A stretch of 64,000 nt of DNA from Mesorhizobium sp. M7A.F.Ca.US.006.01.1.1 (GTDB lineage: Bacteria; Pseudomonadota; Alphaproteobacteria; Rhizobiales; Rhizobiaceae): assembly GCF_003997935.1 (NCBI RefSeq), contig NZ_RZQL01000004.1, positions 1-64,000 of the forward strand. The letters are read 5' to 3'. Each line of letters opens with the position of its first letter. Positions within the stretch are counted from its first letter, which is position 1. Of the stretch, positions 45,366 through 54,933 are shown one piece after another. Below the pieces are notes generated by a model. The model had not been told where the DNA came from, did no database searches, and saw only the letters and a program-made list of their open reading frames with translations. A program made the translations under genes and the position numbers.

Positions 45366-46376
45366 TTAGGCGGCGTCTTGGGTCGAGGGTAGTTCGAAGG
45401 CGCCTTCGCGCGACAGCCGGATCGTTGTCGTCACGATCGTCTTGCGGGCCGCCGTAATGTCGGCGAGAGGGACCCCGTCCGAGCCCTGCCCGAGTTCGGC
45501 TTCAATCATGCGCCGCGAGCGGGCGCCGATGGCCGACAGCACCGATTCCGCGAGTGCGGCCGAAGTGCCGCGCAGGGCCAGCGTGACCAATTCGGTCGAC
45601 AGTCCGTCAAACAGCAGCACTCGCGCTTTCTGGGTGAGCAGCGGCAAGTCGTCGAAAGCAAACAGCCGCGCCCTCACGCCGTCGAGATCAGGCGTGCCGG
45701 CGGCTTCCAGATCCTGCATGACCTCCTCGAGCAGCGGCTTGTCGAGTTCGTTGAGAACGCTGGCGACACGCGCCTGCCCGGCCGAGGTGTCCTTGGTCGA
45801 GGTTTCCGCCAGCACGCTGGTGCGCAGCCGGTTTTCGACGATCCTGGCGGCAGCGTCGGGAACATTGGCCATCGTCACCATGCGCTTGATGATTTCTCCA
45901 CGCATCGGCTTGGTCAGTGTCAGCAGCACGTTGGCCGCCACCTGCGGCGCCAGCTTCGACAACACCATGGCCGCCGTCTGCGGATGCTCACCGGCCAGGA
46001 AGGCACCAAGCCGCGCCGGTTCGAGCTTTTCGAGTTCGGGCCAGATCGGCGGCGGGCCCTCCGGTGCGACCTCGAATTTCTTGTCGCCCATGATCGCGCT
46101 CATCTCTTCGGGCGAGAGCGATTCGTTGAGGATGGTGTCCATCCTGTCGGCGGAATCAAGCAATCCCGCCCCTTCCGTGAACTCGGCCTCGAACTCGGCA
46201 ACGATACGTTCGAGATCGCTTTGCGGAATCGTCCGCAGCAGGCGGGCGCCCTCGACCAGGGCCTTCAGTTCTTCCTGCTTGAAGAATTTCAGCAGGCGGC
46301 TGGCCGACGGCTTGCCCATCGCCACAAGTATGGCGGCCGCCTTCTGCGCGCGGGTCAAGGTCACCGGCGTCGTCAT
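45366..46376 (-). CDS. fliG: Flagellar motor switch protein FliG
   Basis: This 336-residue protein is part of the C-ring and interacts with MotA to generate torque. The N-terminal domain (AQKAAAILVAMGKPSASRLLKFF) binds FliF, and the middle domain has the EHPQTAAMVLSKL (EHPQ) motif. The C-terminal torque domain includes LFAFDDLPLLTQKA and ARSRRMIEAELG. The start at 46376 is chosen because GGAG lies nine bases upstream; a frame from 46412 adds a poor N-terminus. FliG, FliM and FliN are all encoded in this operon. Confidence 0.95.
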   Translation of the reverse strand: MTTPVTLTRAQKAAAILVAMGKPSASRLLKFFKQEELKALVEGARLLRTIPQSDLERIVAEFEAEFTEGAGLLDSADRMDTILNESLSPEEMSAIMGDKKFEVAPEGPPPIWPELEKLEPARLGAFLAGEHPQTAAMVLSKLAPQVAANVLLTLTKPMRGEIIKRMVTMANVPDAAARIVENRLRTSVLAETSTKDTSAGQARVASVLNELDKPLLEEVMQDLEAAGTPDLDGVRARLFAFDDLPLLTQKARVLLFDGLSTELVTLALRGTSAALAESVLSAIGARSRRMIEAELGQGSDGVPLADITAARKTIVTTTIRLSREGAFELPSTQDAA

Positions 46377-46419
46377 GCCACTCGCCTCCGCTGCCACCGG
46401 CAAGCCCCGCAAACCATGT

Positions 46420-46806
46420 CTAGGCGCCCTTCGTGCCGGCGATGATTTCGGTCAGCCTGATGCCGAAACGCGACGGATCGCTTTCCAGCACGGTGATCTC
46501 GCCACGCGCGATCTTGCGGCCGTTGACCACGACGTCGACAGGTTCCCCGATGCGGCGATTGAGCGCCACGGTCGACCCTTTCTGCAGCGCCATCAGATCG
46601 GAGACCGGCATCTCGGTGCTGCCGAGGATGATCTGGACATCGACGGGGATGTTCATGATCACGCTCGAATTGGCTGATGAGGCCGCCCTGAACGCCGCAT
46701 CGGGGCGTTGCTCCTCTTCATGCAGGACACCGCGCAACTCTTCGATGGCACGGTCGAGCTGCTCGTCCGGCTGGTCGAGGTCGGCTTCCGCCTTGGTTTT
46801 GGCCAT
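46420..46806 (-). CDS. fliN: Flagellar motor switch protein FliN
   Basis: This 128-residue protein is one of the three switch proteins. The C-terminal SpoA domain reads MNIPVDVQIILGSTEMPVSDLMALQKGSTVALNRRIGEPVDVVVNGRKIARGEI, a typical FliN sequence. The acidic N-terminus (EADLDQPDEQLDRAIEEL) is a variable linker. The ATG at 46806 has GGAG six bases upstream; a TTG at 46818 would add four residues. The gene is 16 bases downstream of fliM. Confidence 0.95.
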   Translation of the reverse strand: MAKTKAEADLDQPDEQLDRAIEELRGVLHEEEQRPDAAFRAASSANSSVIMNIPVDVQIILGSTEMPVSDLMALQKGSTVALNRRIGEPVDVVVNGRKIARGEITVLESDPSRFGIRLTEIIAGTKGA

Positions 46807-46822
46807 GATCGTCTCCAAATGC

Positions 46823-47770
46823 TCAGGCGCGTCCGGCGGCAGCCGGCATCAGCCCGTCGATAAAGTCCTGCCCGGCGTCGTAAGGATGCCTGATCCGGAC
46901 GGTGTAATTCTGTCCCAGTTTGCCGAACTCGCATACGAACAGCGTCTTGCCCCGTGCGCTGAGACGCGCCTGGGATTGGGCCGTTTCCTCGAATTCGATG
47001 ACGTCGCCGATTTCGAAACCGGCGAGGTCGCCGAGCGTCAACCGCGCCAGCGGCATCGTGGCCTCGAGCGCCACGGTGGAACGCATCACCTCTTCCGAAA
47101 AGCGGGCGCGCCAGCTGGGGCCGTGATCGTCGTCGGCGACAGGCACGGCTCCGTCGCGGCTGGCCAGCACGACGCGCTGTGGCATCGTCACCGTGACGGT
47201 GCCACTGTCGGCCAGCGTCGAAATGCCAAGCACGATGCGGATTGCCGCGCCATCGCGCAGCACATACCGCTTCGCCTCGGTGCCAGACATTGCTCGCGGC
47301 GCGGGCAGGCGCAGGTCGAGCGAACGCTTTCCCGATCCGTTGAGGGCCTGCGCGACCTGCTGGAAAACCATGGTCGAGACATCAATTTCGATCTGCGACA
47401 GATCGCGCTCGATCGGCGAGACCGGCAGATCCGGATCGCCGCCGAACAGCGTGCAGACCATGATCGCGATCGCCGGAGCATCGATCACCAGGGTCATCGC
47501 ATCGGAGGACGCGGACGAGCCGATCACGGTCATGGCAAACGTGTCGCCGGCACGCGAACGCGCCTCGGGAACGCGGCTGACCTCGATCGCTTTGAGATCG
47601 ACGACGACCGGAACGCCAAGCTCGCTGGTCAGGCTTTTCTGCAACAGCGGTACGGCGCGTTCGGCCATGGCGCGGCCTGCGTCGATGACCTGCGTGGCCT
47701 CGCCGCTGTCGCCGACCAGACGCTCGATGATCAGCGAGCGCGCTTCCGCTGGACTGCCCAGGCTGGTCAT
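46823..47770 (-). CDS. fliM: Flagellar motor switch protein FliM
   Basis: This 315-residue protein links FliG to FliN and binds CheY-P. The central CheC-like domain (GESGEATQVIDAGRAMAERAVPLLQKSL region onward) and the C-terminal SpoA domain (STVALEATMPLARLTLGDLAGFEIGDVIEF) are present. The usual short N-terminal CheY-binding peptide is not clear, as in other rhizobial FliM proteins, which have diverged N-termini. The gene lies between motA and fliN in the same operon. Confidence 0.92.
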   Translation of the reverse strand: MTSLGSPAEARSLIIERLVGDSGEATQVIDAGRAMAERAVPLLQKSLTSELGVPVVVDLKAIEVSRVPEARSRAGDTFAMTVIGSSASSDAMTLVIDAPAIAIMVCTLFGGDPDLPVSPIERDLSQIEIDVSTMVFQQVAQALNGSGKRSLDLRLPAPRAMSGTEAKRYVLRDGAAIRIVLGISTLADSGTVTVTMPQRVVLASRDGAVPVADDDHGPSWRARFSEEVMRSTVALEATMPLARLTLGDLAGFEIGDVIEFEETAQSQARLSARGKTLFVCEFGKLGQNYTVRIRHPYDAGQDFIDGLMPAAAGRA

Positions 47771-47802
47771 GACAGTGCCGGGACCGATCTGTCGCGCATC
47801 GT

Positions 47803-48678
47803 TCAGGCGGCCTTCTTTTCGACAATGCCGGTATTCATCGTGCTCTGCTCGACCGCGTCGATCGTCGGCCGTTCATAGGACGAGATGGTCTTGCGGCCGA
47901 ACTCGATCGCCACCTGCGGCAGCGCGCCGTTCATGTAGGCCAACAGCGTCTGCTTGACGATGATATAAAGGCGGTTCTTCTTCTCGCGCACTGTCTTGAT
48001 CTTGGTGGCGACCGGCCCGACCACCGAATAGGACAGGAAGATGCCGAGGAACGTTCCGACAAGTGCGGCACCAATCAAACCGCCGAGGATTTCCGGCGAC
48101 TGGTCGAGCGCGCCCATCGCCTTGACTACGCCCAGCACGGCGGCGACGATGCCTAGCGCCGGCAAGCCGTCACCCACCGCCACCAGCGCGTGATAGGCCT
48201 TCATCTTGTCGGACCTGATGGTCTGGATTTCTTCGTCCATCAGCGCCTCGATCTCGTGCGAGCGGGCATTGCCGATGATGATGATACGGCAGTAATCGCA
48301 GATGAAATGCGTCAGGTCGTGGTTATGCAGCACGGTTGGGAACGCCTGGAAAATCGCTGACTCTTCCGGATTGTCGATATGCGCCTCGACTTCGCTGCGG
48401 GATTTCGAGCGCAGCTCGCGCATCAGAGAGTGCAGCACGCCGAGCGTTTCGAGATAGTCCTGTTCCTTCGGCACTGCCTGCTTGAAGGCTTCGAGAATGC
48501 CCTTGCCGGTGTCCTTGACCGTCTTCATCGGATTGGCAACGAGGAAGGTGCCAAAAGCCGCACCACAGATGATCACGGCCTCCCACGGCTGGATCAGCAC
48601 GTGAAGATGGCCGCCCATGGCCATGAAGCCGCCAAGGACGCAGCCGAGCGTTACCACCAGTCCAATCAGAATGCCCAC
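47803..48678 (-). CDS. motA: Flagellar motor stator protein MotA
   Basis: This 291-residue inner-membrane protein forms the proton-conducting stator with MotB. Four membrane segments are visible: residues 1-20 ([20 protein letters not shown]), about 33-50, about 165-185 ([20 protein letters not shown]) and about 195-220 ([21 protein letters not shown]). The cytoplasmic loop has charged residues that contact FliG. It is the first gene of the motA-fliM-fliN-fliG-flhB operon. motB is not in the window. Confidence 0.94.
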   Translation of the reverse strand: MGILIGLVVTLGCVLGGFMAMGGHLHVLIQPWEAVIICGAAFGTFLVANPMKTVKDTGKGILEAFKQAVPKEQDYLETLGVLHSLMRELRSKSRSEVEAHIDNPEESAIFQAFPTVLHNHDLTHFICDYCRIIIIGNARSHEIEALMDEEIQTIRSDKMKAYHALVAVGDGLPALGIVAAVLGVVKAMGALDQSPEILGGLIGAALVGTFLGIFLSYSVVGPVATKIKTVREKKNRLYIIVKQTLLAYMNGALPQVAIEFGRKTISSYERPTIDAVEQSTMNTGIVEKKAA

Positions 48679-48824
48679 GACAGGTCCTTCCGCATTTCAC
48701 ATCAGGAGCTAGGGATAGTCCCCGTGCCTTGTGTGAGGCTTGAATCGAGGACGTGGAAGCGATTCAGTTTCGCGCAAGGAAGTAGGGGTATTGTGCCGGC
48801 ATAGCTTCGGCCGGAGGCACGTCT

Positions 48825-49946
48825 TTGCTCAATACCTTTACCAGCTACCAGCTCATCACCAAGGACATTTCAAAATCGATCGACAGGATCGAGCAGCAGC
48901 CCGTGGTTGATCGCGACACCAAATATTATCTCGCCAACATCACCAAGGTGAAATCGATCGACGATTTCGTCAAAAACGACCGTTTGTTCAAGTATGCCAT
49001 GAAGGCCTACGGGCTGGAGGACATGGACTATGCCAAGGCGTTCATGGTCAAGGCACTCAAGGAAGGCGTCTCCGATCCCGACAGCTTCGCCAACAAGCTG
49101 ACCGACAAGCGCTACCCCGAATTCGTCAGCGCCTTCAACTTCGCCGCCAATGGCGCCGATGCGACCATCTATAACAAGACGCAGCAGATGGTGACCAAGA
49201 ACTACGCCACGCAGGCGAAAATCGCCGGCCTCGATCCGGATTCGGCCTATGTGAAGGGCGAGACGACATACTATCTCGCCAACATCACCAAGGTGAAGTC
49301 GATCGACGATCTGATGTCGAACAACCGGCTTTACACATACGCGCTGGCATCATTCGGCCTCGATTCGGCGACGGAGGACAAGGACCTCATCAAGCGGGTG
49401 CTGCAGGGCGGCGTCCGCGACCCCGACAGCGTCGCCAACAAGATGACGGACAAGACCTATGCCGCGCTTGCCTCCGCCTTCAACTTCGAAGCCTATGGCG
49501 AAAACACCACCACCATCAATCCGGCGCAGCAGCCGACCGTCGACAAATACATGCGCCAGACCCTCGAAGAGGATGCCGGTCAGACCAACCAGGGTGTGCG
49601 GCTGGCGCTTTATTTCGATCGCAAGGCCCCAACCATCACCAGCTGGTACGACGTGCTGGCCGACACCGCGCTTGCCAGTGTCGTGCGCACCGTGCTCGGC
49701 CTGCCTGATTCCTTCGCCACCGCCGATGTCGACAAGCAGGCGCAGCTGTTCGAGCAAAAACTCGACATCTCGGATTTCTCCGACCCCGAGAAACTCGGCA
49801 AGTTCCTGACGCGCTTCACCAGCATGTACGAGATCAACCACCCGACTTCATCGGCCCTCACCTCGGTCAGCGTGCTGTTTGCCCAGCCACTCACCGTCGG
49901 CATCTCCACCGACCTGATGATGGCCATGCAGAAATTGAGGTTCTGA
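48825..49946 (+). CDS. DUF1217-type flagellar protein with internal repeats
   Basis: This 373-residue protein has two clear repeats, at residues 31-108 and 146-223, both starting DTKYYLANITKVKSIDD/ETTYYLANITKVKSIDD and containing DPDSxANKxTDKxY and SAFNF. A third, diverged copy fills the C-terminus. The repeats match DUF1217, found in alphaproteobacterial flagellar loci. The start is a TTG at 48825 with GGAGG seven bases upstream. No signal peptide is seen. It lies divergently from motA and upstream of flgF. The function is not settled; a role in the hook-basal body or in export is inferred from position. Confidence 0.82.
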   Translation: MLNTFTSYQLITKDISKSIDRIEQQPVVDRDTKYYLANITKVKSIDDFVKNDRLFKYAMKAYGLEDMDYAKAFMVKALKEGVSDPDSFANKLTDKRYPEFVSAFNFAANGADATIYNKTQQMVTKNYATQAKIAGLDPDSAYVKGETTYYLANITKVKSIDDLMSNNRLYTYALASFGLDSATEDKDLIKRVLQGGVRDPDSVANKMTDKTYAALASAFNFEAYGENTTTINPAQQPTVDKYMRQTLEEDAGQTNQGVRLALYFDRKAPTITSWYDVLADTALASVVRTVLGLPDSFATADVDKQAQLFEQKLDISDFSDPEKLGKFLTRFTSMYEINHPTSSALTSVSVLFAQPLTVGISTDLMMAMQKLRF

Positions 49947-49953
49947 GACCATC

Positions 49954-50676
49954 ATGCGGGACAGCCTGTACGTCGCCCTTTCGTCGCAGATCGCGCTCGA
50001 GCGGCGCCTCGACACCATCGCCGACAACGTCGCCAACGCCTCGACGATCGGCTTTCGCGCCACCGGTGTGAAGTTCGAGGACGTCGTCTCCGGCACCGGG
50101 CAGAAATCGGTATCCTTCGCCTCTCCGGGCAAGACCTACCTTTCCGGCGCCCACGGTGCCTTGAGCGAGACCGGCAATCCCTTCGATTTCGCCGTCCAGG
50201 GCGATGCCTGGTTCGCCATAGAGACGCCGGTCGGCACCGTCATGACCCGCGACGGACGCTTTTCGATGAACGAGAACGGCGAGCTGATGTCGCTCGAGGG
50301 CCACCCGGTGCTCGATGCGGGCGGCTCGCCGATTCAGCTTGACCCCCGCAACGGTCCGCCCAAGGCCGGGGCCGATGGTTCGTTGCGCCAGAACGATCAG
50401 CTTGTCGGCTCGATCGGTCTCTACAATTTCGATCCAGGCCCGAACTTCGTCCGCTACGGCAATTCCGGCATCGTTCCGGCACGCACCCCGGAGCCTGTCA
50501 CCGACCGCTCGGATATCGGCGTTGCCCAGGGTTTTCTCGAAGAGTCCAATGTCAATCCGGTGCTGGAGATCACCCGGCTGATCATGGTCCAGCGCGCCTT
50601 CGAGAACACCGCCGCCCTGATGCGGCAGACCGACTCGTCCACCGACGAGGCGATCAAGACGCTCGGCTCGAAATAA
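49954..50676 (+). CDS. flgF: Flagellar basal-body rod protein FlgF
   Basis: This 240-residue rod protein begins MRDSLYVALSSQIALERRLDTIADNVANASTIGFRATG, the flagellar rod N-terminal motif, and ends in VNPVLEITRLIMVQRAFENTAALMRQTDSSTDEAIKTL, the matching C-terminal helix. It is the proximal rod subunit next to FlgG. It lies 7 bases after the DUF1217 gene and three bases before fliI. Confidence 0.93.
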   Translation: MRDSLYVALSSQIALERRLDTIADNVANASTIGFRATGVKFEDVVSGTGQKSVSFASPGKTYLSGAHGALSETGNPFDFAVQGDAWFAIETPVGTVMTRDGRFSMNENGELMSLEGHPVLDAGGSPIQLDPRNGPPKAGADGSLRQNDQLVGSIGLYNFDPGPNFVRYGNSGIVPARTPEPVTDRSDIGVAQGFLEESNVNPVLEITRLIMVQRAFENTAALMRQTDSSTDEAIKTLGSK

Positions 50677-50679
50677 TCC

Positions 50680-52098
50680 ATGTCGCTCGACCAGCCATCT
50701 CTGCGCGCACTCGAAAGACAACTCCAGCCGGCACCGGAAGACCGGCTTGCCGCGCTGGAACGGGTCTGGCGGCGTTTCGCCGACGCCGAGGCGCTGCTCA
50801 AGCGCGGCGGCCGCGTCATCGAGGTCACGCCCACCCACTACAAGGTGCACGGCCTTTCCGGCTTCGCCAGGCTGGGCGATATCGTCGAGCAGCCGGGCCA
50901 TGCCGGTGCGCGCCGCGGCGAGATCGTCAAGATCGGCCGCGACGAGGCCGTCGTGGCGCCCTTCGAACGCAGCGCCGATTCCGGCATCGGGGATGCCGTA
51001 TTCCGCCGCGGTCCGCTCGTGGTGGCGCCGCATGCCTCGTGGCGCGGCCGCACCATCGACGCACTCACCAGGGCGATCGATGGCGGCCCGCCGCTCACCC
51101 GGGGAGACGACACGACGCGCGGCGTCCAGACGACGCCGGGAGCCATGGCGCGGCAACGCGTCGGCACTGCCTTCATGACCGGCGTCAAGGTCATCGACAT
51201 CTTCACGCCGCTCTGCTTCGGCCAGCGCCTCGGTATCTTCGCCGGCTCCGGCGTCGGCAAGTCGACGCTGCTTGCCATGCTTGCTGGCGCCGACGCATTC
51301 GATACCGTCGTGGTGGCGCTCATCGGCGAACGCGGCCGCGAAGTGCGTGAATTCCTCGAGGACACGATCGGCGACAGCATGGCCAAGACCGTCGCCGTCG
51401 TCGCCACCAGCGACGAAAGCGCCATGATGCGTCGGCGTGCGCCGGACACCGCCATGCGCGTCGCCGAGCATTTTCGCGACCAGGGGCATCGGGTTTTGCT
51501 GGTCCTGGATTCGATCACCCGCTTCGCTCACGCCCTGCGTGAGGTGGCGACGGGTACCGGCGAGCCGCCGGTCGCCCGCGGCTACCCGGCCTCGGTGTTC
51601 ACCGAACTGCCGAAGCTGCTCGAACGCGCCGGGCCGGGTACGGAAGGCCCCGGAGTTGAAGGTAGGGGATCGATCACCGCCATCATTTCGGTGCTGGTCG
51701 ACGGTGACGACCACAACGACCCGGTCGCCGATTCCGTGCGCGGCATCCTCGACGGCCATGTCGTGCTCGACCGCGCGATCGCCGAACAGGGTCGCTATCC
51801 CCCCGTCAACCCGCTGTCGTCCATATCGCGGTTGGCCGGAAAGGCCTGGAGCGTCGAACAGCGCGCGCTGGTGACAAGGCTGAAGTCGATGATCTCGCGC
51901 TTCGAGGACACGCGCGACATCCGGTTGCTCGGGGCCTATCAGGGCGGCGTCGATGCCGAACTCGACATCGCCGTGCGCCAGGTGCCGCTGATCTATGAGG
52001 CGCTGACGCAAGCGCCGAAGGATCGCCCGTCGGCCGACCCTTTCTCCGATCTCGCCCGCCACCTCAAGAGCAAGCTGAACGCCGATGCCGGAGACTGA
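50680..52098 (+). CDS. fliI: Flagellum-specific export ATPase FliI
   Basis: This 472-residue ATPase drives or assists the flagellar type III export apparatus. Walker A is GSGVGKST at residues 189-196, followed by GRGREVREF and the Walker B strand LLVLDSITRFAHALRE. The N-terminal domain resembles the F1 ATPase beta barrel, and the C-terminus (LIYEALTQAPKDRPSADPFSDLARHL) is typical. FliI works with FliH, whose likely gene lies at 63541. The last 14 bases overlap the next gene. Confidence 0.95.
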   Translation: MSLDQPSLRALERQLQPAPEDRLAALERVWRRFADAEALLKRGGRVIEVTPTHYKVHGLSGFARLGDIVEQPGHAGARRGEIVKIGRDEAVVAPFERSADSGIGDAVFRRGPLVVAPHASWRGRTIDALTRAIDGGPPLTRGDDTTRGVQTTPGAMARQRVGTAFMTGVKVIDIFTPLCFGQRLGIFAGSGVGKSTLLAMLAGADAFDTVVVALIGERGREVREFLEDTIGDSMAKTVAVVATSDESAMMRRRAPDTAMRVAEHFRDQGHRVLLVLDSITRFAHALREVATGTGEPPVARGYPASVFTELPKLLERAGPGTEGPGVEGRGSITAIISVLVDGDDHNDPVADSVRGILDGHVVLDRAIAEQGRYPPVNPLSSISRLAGKAWSVEQRALVTRLKSMISRFEDTRDIRLLGAYQGGVDAELDIAVRQVPLIYEALTQAPKDRPSADPFSDLARHLKSKLNADAGD

Positions 52099-52924
52099 AC
52101 GCGAATATACCGAGCGCATCCTGCGCGACATGATCGCCGAGGCTAATGCCGCGGAGCAAGCCGAGGCGGACGAAGCGAGAACTGCCAAGGCACAGGCCGC
52201 CCGTGCCATCGCAGCCAAAGCGGAGGCCGTTCTGGCCAGAGCCGTCAAGCCAATCCTGCCACGGGCTGGCAGAGCCGATCCTGATCTGGCCAAGCCCGTC
52301 GAACCCGCTCTGCCGAGGGCTCCCCAGGTGGTGGCTGCCGAGATGACGCAGGCCAGCCGCGACTCGCTGATCGACGGGCTGTTCCCGCGCACCGAATGGC
52401 CGCAGCCACCAAAGGCACCGTTTCCCCGGCTGAAGAAGAAGTCTGACCGACGCAGCGATTTCGTCATTGCCGCGCTCGGCATCACGCTCGGCCTGATCTG
52501 CGCCCTGTTTCCCTGGTACATCTTCTTCAACCAGGACCAGTTTGGCGTCCAGGCGATGAAGTTCGGCGGCACAGGCTCCAATTCCGGGCGAGCGGGCGGC
52601 GGCGTGGTCGCGCAACGCAGCGCGCCGCTGACGGCAAAGGACGTTCCCGCGGCCAATCTCGATCTTCTTGCCACGGGGACGGTGCGGGATGATGCCAATC
52701 CCGCAGCCGCATCCGAAGAGCAACCGTTTCCGGCCGACGCGGCGAAATTCCGCATGGTTCATGTCGCCAACGGCCGTGCCATGATCCAGGACGACGCTGG
52801 CCTCTGGATCGTCCAGCGCGGCTCGATACTGCCTGACTCCAGCCAGGTATCCTCCATCGAGCAGCGCAACGGCAAATGGGTCATGGTCACCAGTGCCGAC
52901 CAGGTGATCGAACTCTCCAAATAA
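52085..52924 (+). CDS. Conserved single-pass membrane protein of the flagellar cluster, function unknown
   Basis: The 279-residue protein has an alanine and glutamate rich N-terminal half (probably coiled), a membrane segment at about residues 126-146 (FVIAALGITLGLICALFPWYIFF), and an outside part ending in a compact domain (MIQDDAGLWIVQRGSILPDSSQVSSIEQRNGKWVMVTS). This pattern fits a bitopic inner-membrane protein with a periplasmic C-terminus. It overlaps fliI by 14 bases, so it is co-translated. Homologous unnamed genes sit at this place in other rhizobial flagellar clusters; the function is unknown. Confidence 0.75.
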   Translation: MPETEREYTERILRDMIAEANAAEQAEADEARTAKAQAARAIAAKAEAVLARAVKPILPRAGRADPDLAKPVEPALPRAPQVVAAEMTQASRDSLIDGLFPRTEWPQPPKAPFPRLKKKSDRRSDFVIAALGITLGLICALFPWYIFFNQDQFGVQAMKFGGTGSNSGRAGGGVVAQRSAPLTAKDVPAANLDLLATGTVRDDANPAAASEEQPFPADAAKFRMVHVANGRAMIQDDAGLWIVQRGSILPDSSQVSSIEQRNGKWVMVTSADQVIELSK

Positions 52925-53004
52925 ACGATCTCAGGCTTCCGGCCATCCGCAAGGCCCGCGCAAGACTGGCGGCCTAGTCTCTGGGTACCTGCTTGGAGAT
53001 TCCC

Positions 53005-53385
53005 ATGGAGCCCGTTTCCCTTTTCGACCTCGCCGCCAAGCAAGCGCAATGGCTGGCCGTGCGCCAGTCGGCAGTCGCCGGCAACATCGCCAATGCCAAC
53101 ACGCCAGGCTATACGGCAAACGACGTCGAGCCATTCGAAAAGGTGCTCGACCGCGCCGCCGTATCGCTGCAGGCCACTCAGGCCGGCCATCTCGGCAATG
53201 CAGCGACCAATGCCGGCTTCACCATCAAGCCGCAAGAGGATGACGGCGTCGTCATGCCGTCCAAGAACTCCGTCGTGCTGGAAGACCAGTTGCTGAAAGC
53301 CGGCGAGGTGCGCCGCTCCTTTGAACTCAACACGGCGATCGTCAAGGCGTTTCATACGATGATGATGATGGCGGTGAAGAGCTGA
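53005..53385 (+). CDS. flgB: Flagellar basal-body rod protein FlgB
   Basis: This 126-residue protein has the N-terminal flagellar rod motif ([30 protein letters not shown]) and a C-terminal helix with [19 protein letters not shown]. It is the most proximal rod subunit. The start at 53005 is chosen because GGAG lies seven bases upstream; a frame from 52993 adds four residues. It lies three bases before flgC. Confidence 0.92.
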   Translation: MEPVSLFDLAAKQAQWLAVRQSAVAGNIANANTPGYTANDVEPFEKVLDRAAVSLQATQAGHLGNAATNAGFTIKPQEDDGVVMPSKNSVVLEDQLLKAGEVRRSFELNTAIVKAFHTMMMMAVKS

Positions 53386-53387
53386 CC

Positions 53388-53804
53388 ATGGACGCACTGA
53401 CCGCAGCCCTCAAAGTCGCAGCATCCGGCCTCGGCGCCCAGTCGGAGCGCCTGCGCGTGGTTTCCGAAAACCTGGCCAACGCCCAGTCGACCGGCACCGC
53501 GCCCGGCTCCGATCCTTATCGCCGCAAGACCATCAGCTTCGTCTCCGAGCTTGACCGGGCCTCCGGCAGCTCAACGGTTGCGGTGAATTCGATCGATCGA
53601 GACCCCAGCGACTTTCCAGTCGAGTTCCAGCCCGGCAACGAGGCAGCCGACGAGAAGGGCTACGTCAAGATGCCCAACGTCAACGTGCTGATCGAAATGG
53701 CCGACATGACCGAGGCCAACCGCTCCTACGAGGCCAACCTTCAGGTCGTCAAGCAGGCCCGCGACCTGATCTCCATGACCATCGACCTGATGAGGAACCA
53801 GTAA
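53388..53804 (+). CDS. flgC: Flagellar basal-body rod protein FlgC
   Basis: This 138-residue rod protein has the usual N-terminus ([43 protein letters not shown]) and the C-terminal [41 protein letters not shown]. It forms part of the rod between FlgB and FlgF. Its stop overlaps the fliE start by one base (TAATG), so the two are translationally coupled. Confidence 0.94.
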   Translation: MDALTAALKVAASGLGAQSERLRVVSENLANAQSTGTAPGSDPYRRKTISFVSELDRASGSSTVAVNSIDRDPSDFPVEFQPGNEAADEKGYVKMPNVNVLIEMADMTEANRSYEANLQVVKQARDLISMTIDLMRNQ

Positions 53805-54130
53805 TGATCAGCGGTATCGGAGCCCTTCAGTTCAAGCCGTCGATCGGCGGCGATGACACGGCGACAAGCCTGCTCCAGGGCGGCGCGACACCCTCGGCCG
53901 GCGGCAATGTCGGCACCTCCTTTGCTGAGGCGCTGAGCCAGGCAGCCTCCAAGACCGTCGACACGATGCAGAATGCCGAGCAGGTATCGATGCAGGCGCT
54001 CAAGGGCGACGCCGACACCCGTCAGGTGGTCGACGCCGTGATGAGCGCGCAGCAGGCGCTTCAGACCGCCGTCGCCATCCGCGACAAGGTGGTTTCCGCG
54101 TATCTCGAAGTCAGTCGAATGGGCATCTGA
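53804..54130 (+). CDS. fliE: Flagellar hook-basal body complex protein FliE
   Basis: This 108-residue protein connects the MS ring to the rod and is the first substrate of the export apparatus. The C-terminal part ([67 protein letters not shown]) matches FliE. The N-terminus is short and variable. It overlaps the flgC stop by one base and is followed by flgG. Confidence 0.93.
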   Translation: MISGIGALQFKPSIGGDDTATSLLQGGATPSAGGNVGTSFAEALSQAASKTVDTMQNAEQVSMQALKGDADTRQVVDAVMSAQQALQTAVAIRDKVVSAYLEVSRMGI

Positions 54131-54141
54131 GGAATTCCGCC

Positions 54142-54930
54142 ATGAAAGCACTCGCCATCGCCGCCACCGGCATGAATGCCCAGCAGACAAATCTGGAAGT
54201 CATCGCCAACAACATCGCCAACATCAACACCACCGGCTACAAGCGCGCCCGTGCCGAATTCTCCGACCTGCTCTATCAGGTCGACCGCACGCAGGGCGTG
54301 CCCAACCGCTCCAACGCCTCGCTGGTGCCGGAGGGCGTCTCGATCGGCCTCGGCGTCAAGACGACGGCCGTGCGCAACGTGCACACACAGGGCGAACTGA
54401 CCAGCACCGGCAACAGTTTCGACCTGGCGCTAACCGGCAGGGGCTGGTTTCAGATCGAGGGTGCCGACGGCGGCACGCTCTACAGCCGCGCCGGAGCTCT
54501 CAACACCAACGCCACCGGCCAGTTGGTGACGGTCGACGGCGCTGCCGTCATTCCGGCAATCAATGTCCCCGTGGATGCCGTCGAGGTCATCGTCAACAAG
54601 ACCGGCCAGGTCTTCGCCCGCATCGACGGCCAGACCGACCTGCAGAACCTCGGTCAGCTTCAGATCGCCAATTTCGCCAACGAGGCCGGCCTGGCGCCGC
54701 TCGGCGACAATCTGTTCCAGGAAACCACGGCTTCGGGGCCGGCCAATGTCGGCGTGCCTGGCGATCCCGGCTTTGCCACCATCCAGCAGGGCTATCTCGA
54801 AGCCTCCAACGTCGACCCGGTCAAGGAAATCACCGAGCTGATCTCGGCGCAGCGCGCTTATGAGATGAACTCCAAGGTCATCCAGGCCGCCGACGACATG
54901 GCCTCCGTGGTCTCCAAGAACATCAGGTAA
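54142..54930 (+). CDS. flgG: Flagellar basal-body rod protein FlgG (distal rod)
   Basis: This 262-residue protein is the distal rod subunit. The N-terminal motif is [36 protein letters not shown], and the C-terminus ends [34 protein letters not shown], which is typical of FlgG. It lies 11 bases after fliE and three bases before flgA. Confidence 0.95.
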   Translation: MKALAIAATGMNAQQTNLEVIANNIANINTTGYKRARAEFSDLLYQVDRTQGVPNRSNASLVPEGVSIGLGVKTTAVRNVHTQGELTSTGNSFDLALTGRGWFQIEGADGGTLYSRAGALNTNATGQLVTVDGAAVIPAINVPVDAVEVIVNKTGQVFARIDGQTDLQNLGQLQIANFANEAGLAPLGDNLFQETTASGPANVGVPGDPGFATIQQGYLEASNVDPVKEITELISAQRAYEMNSKVIQAADDMASVVSKNIR

Positions 54931-54933
54931 CGC

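Noticed and set aside
49891-52755. A 954-codon open frame on the minus strand across flgF, fliI and the next gene
   Set aside because: It is fully antisense to three genes with clear family motifs and has no recognisable motif. Long antisense frames are common in high-GC DNA.
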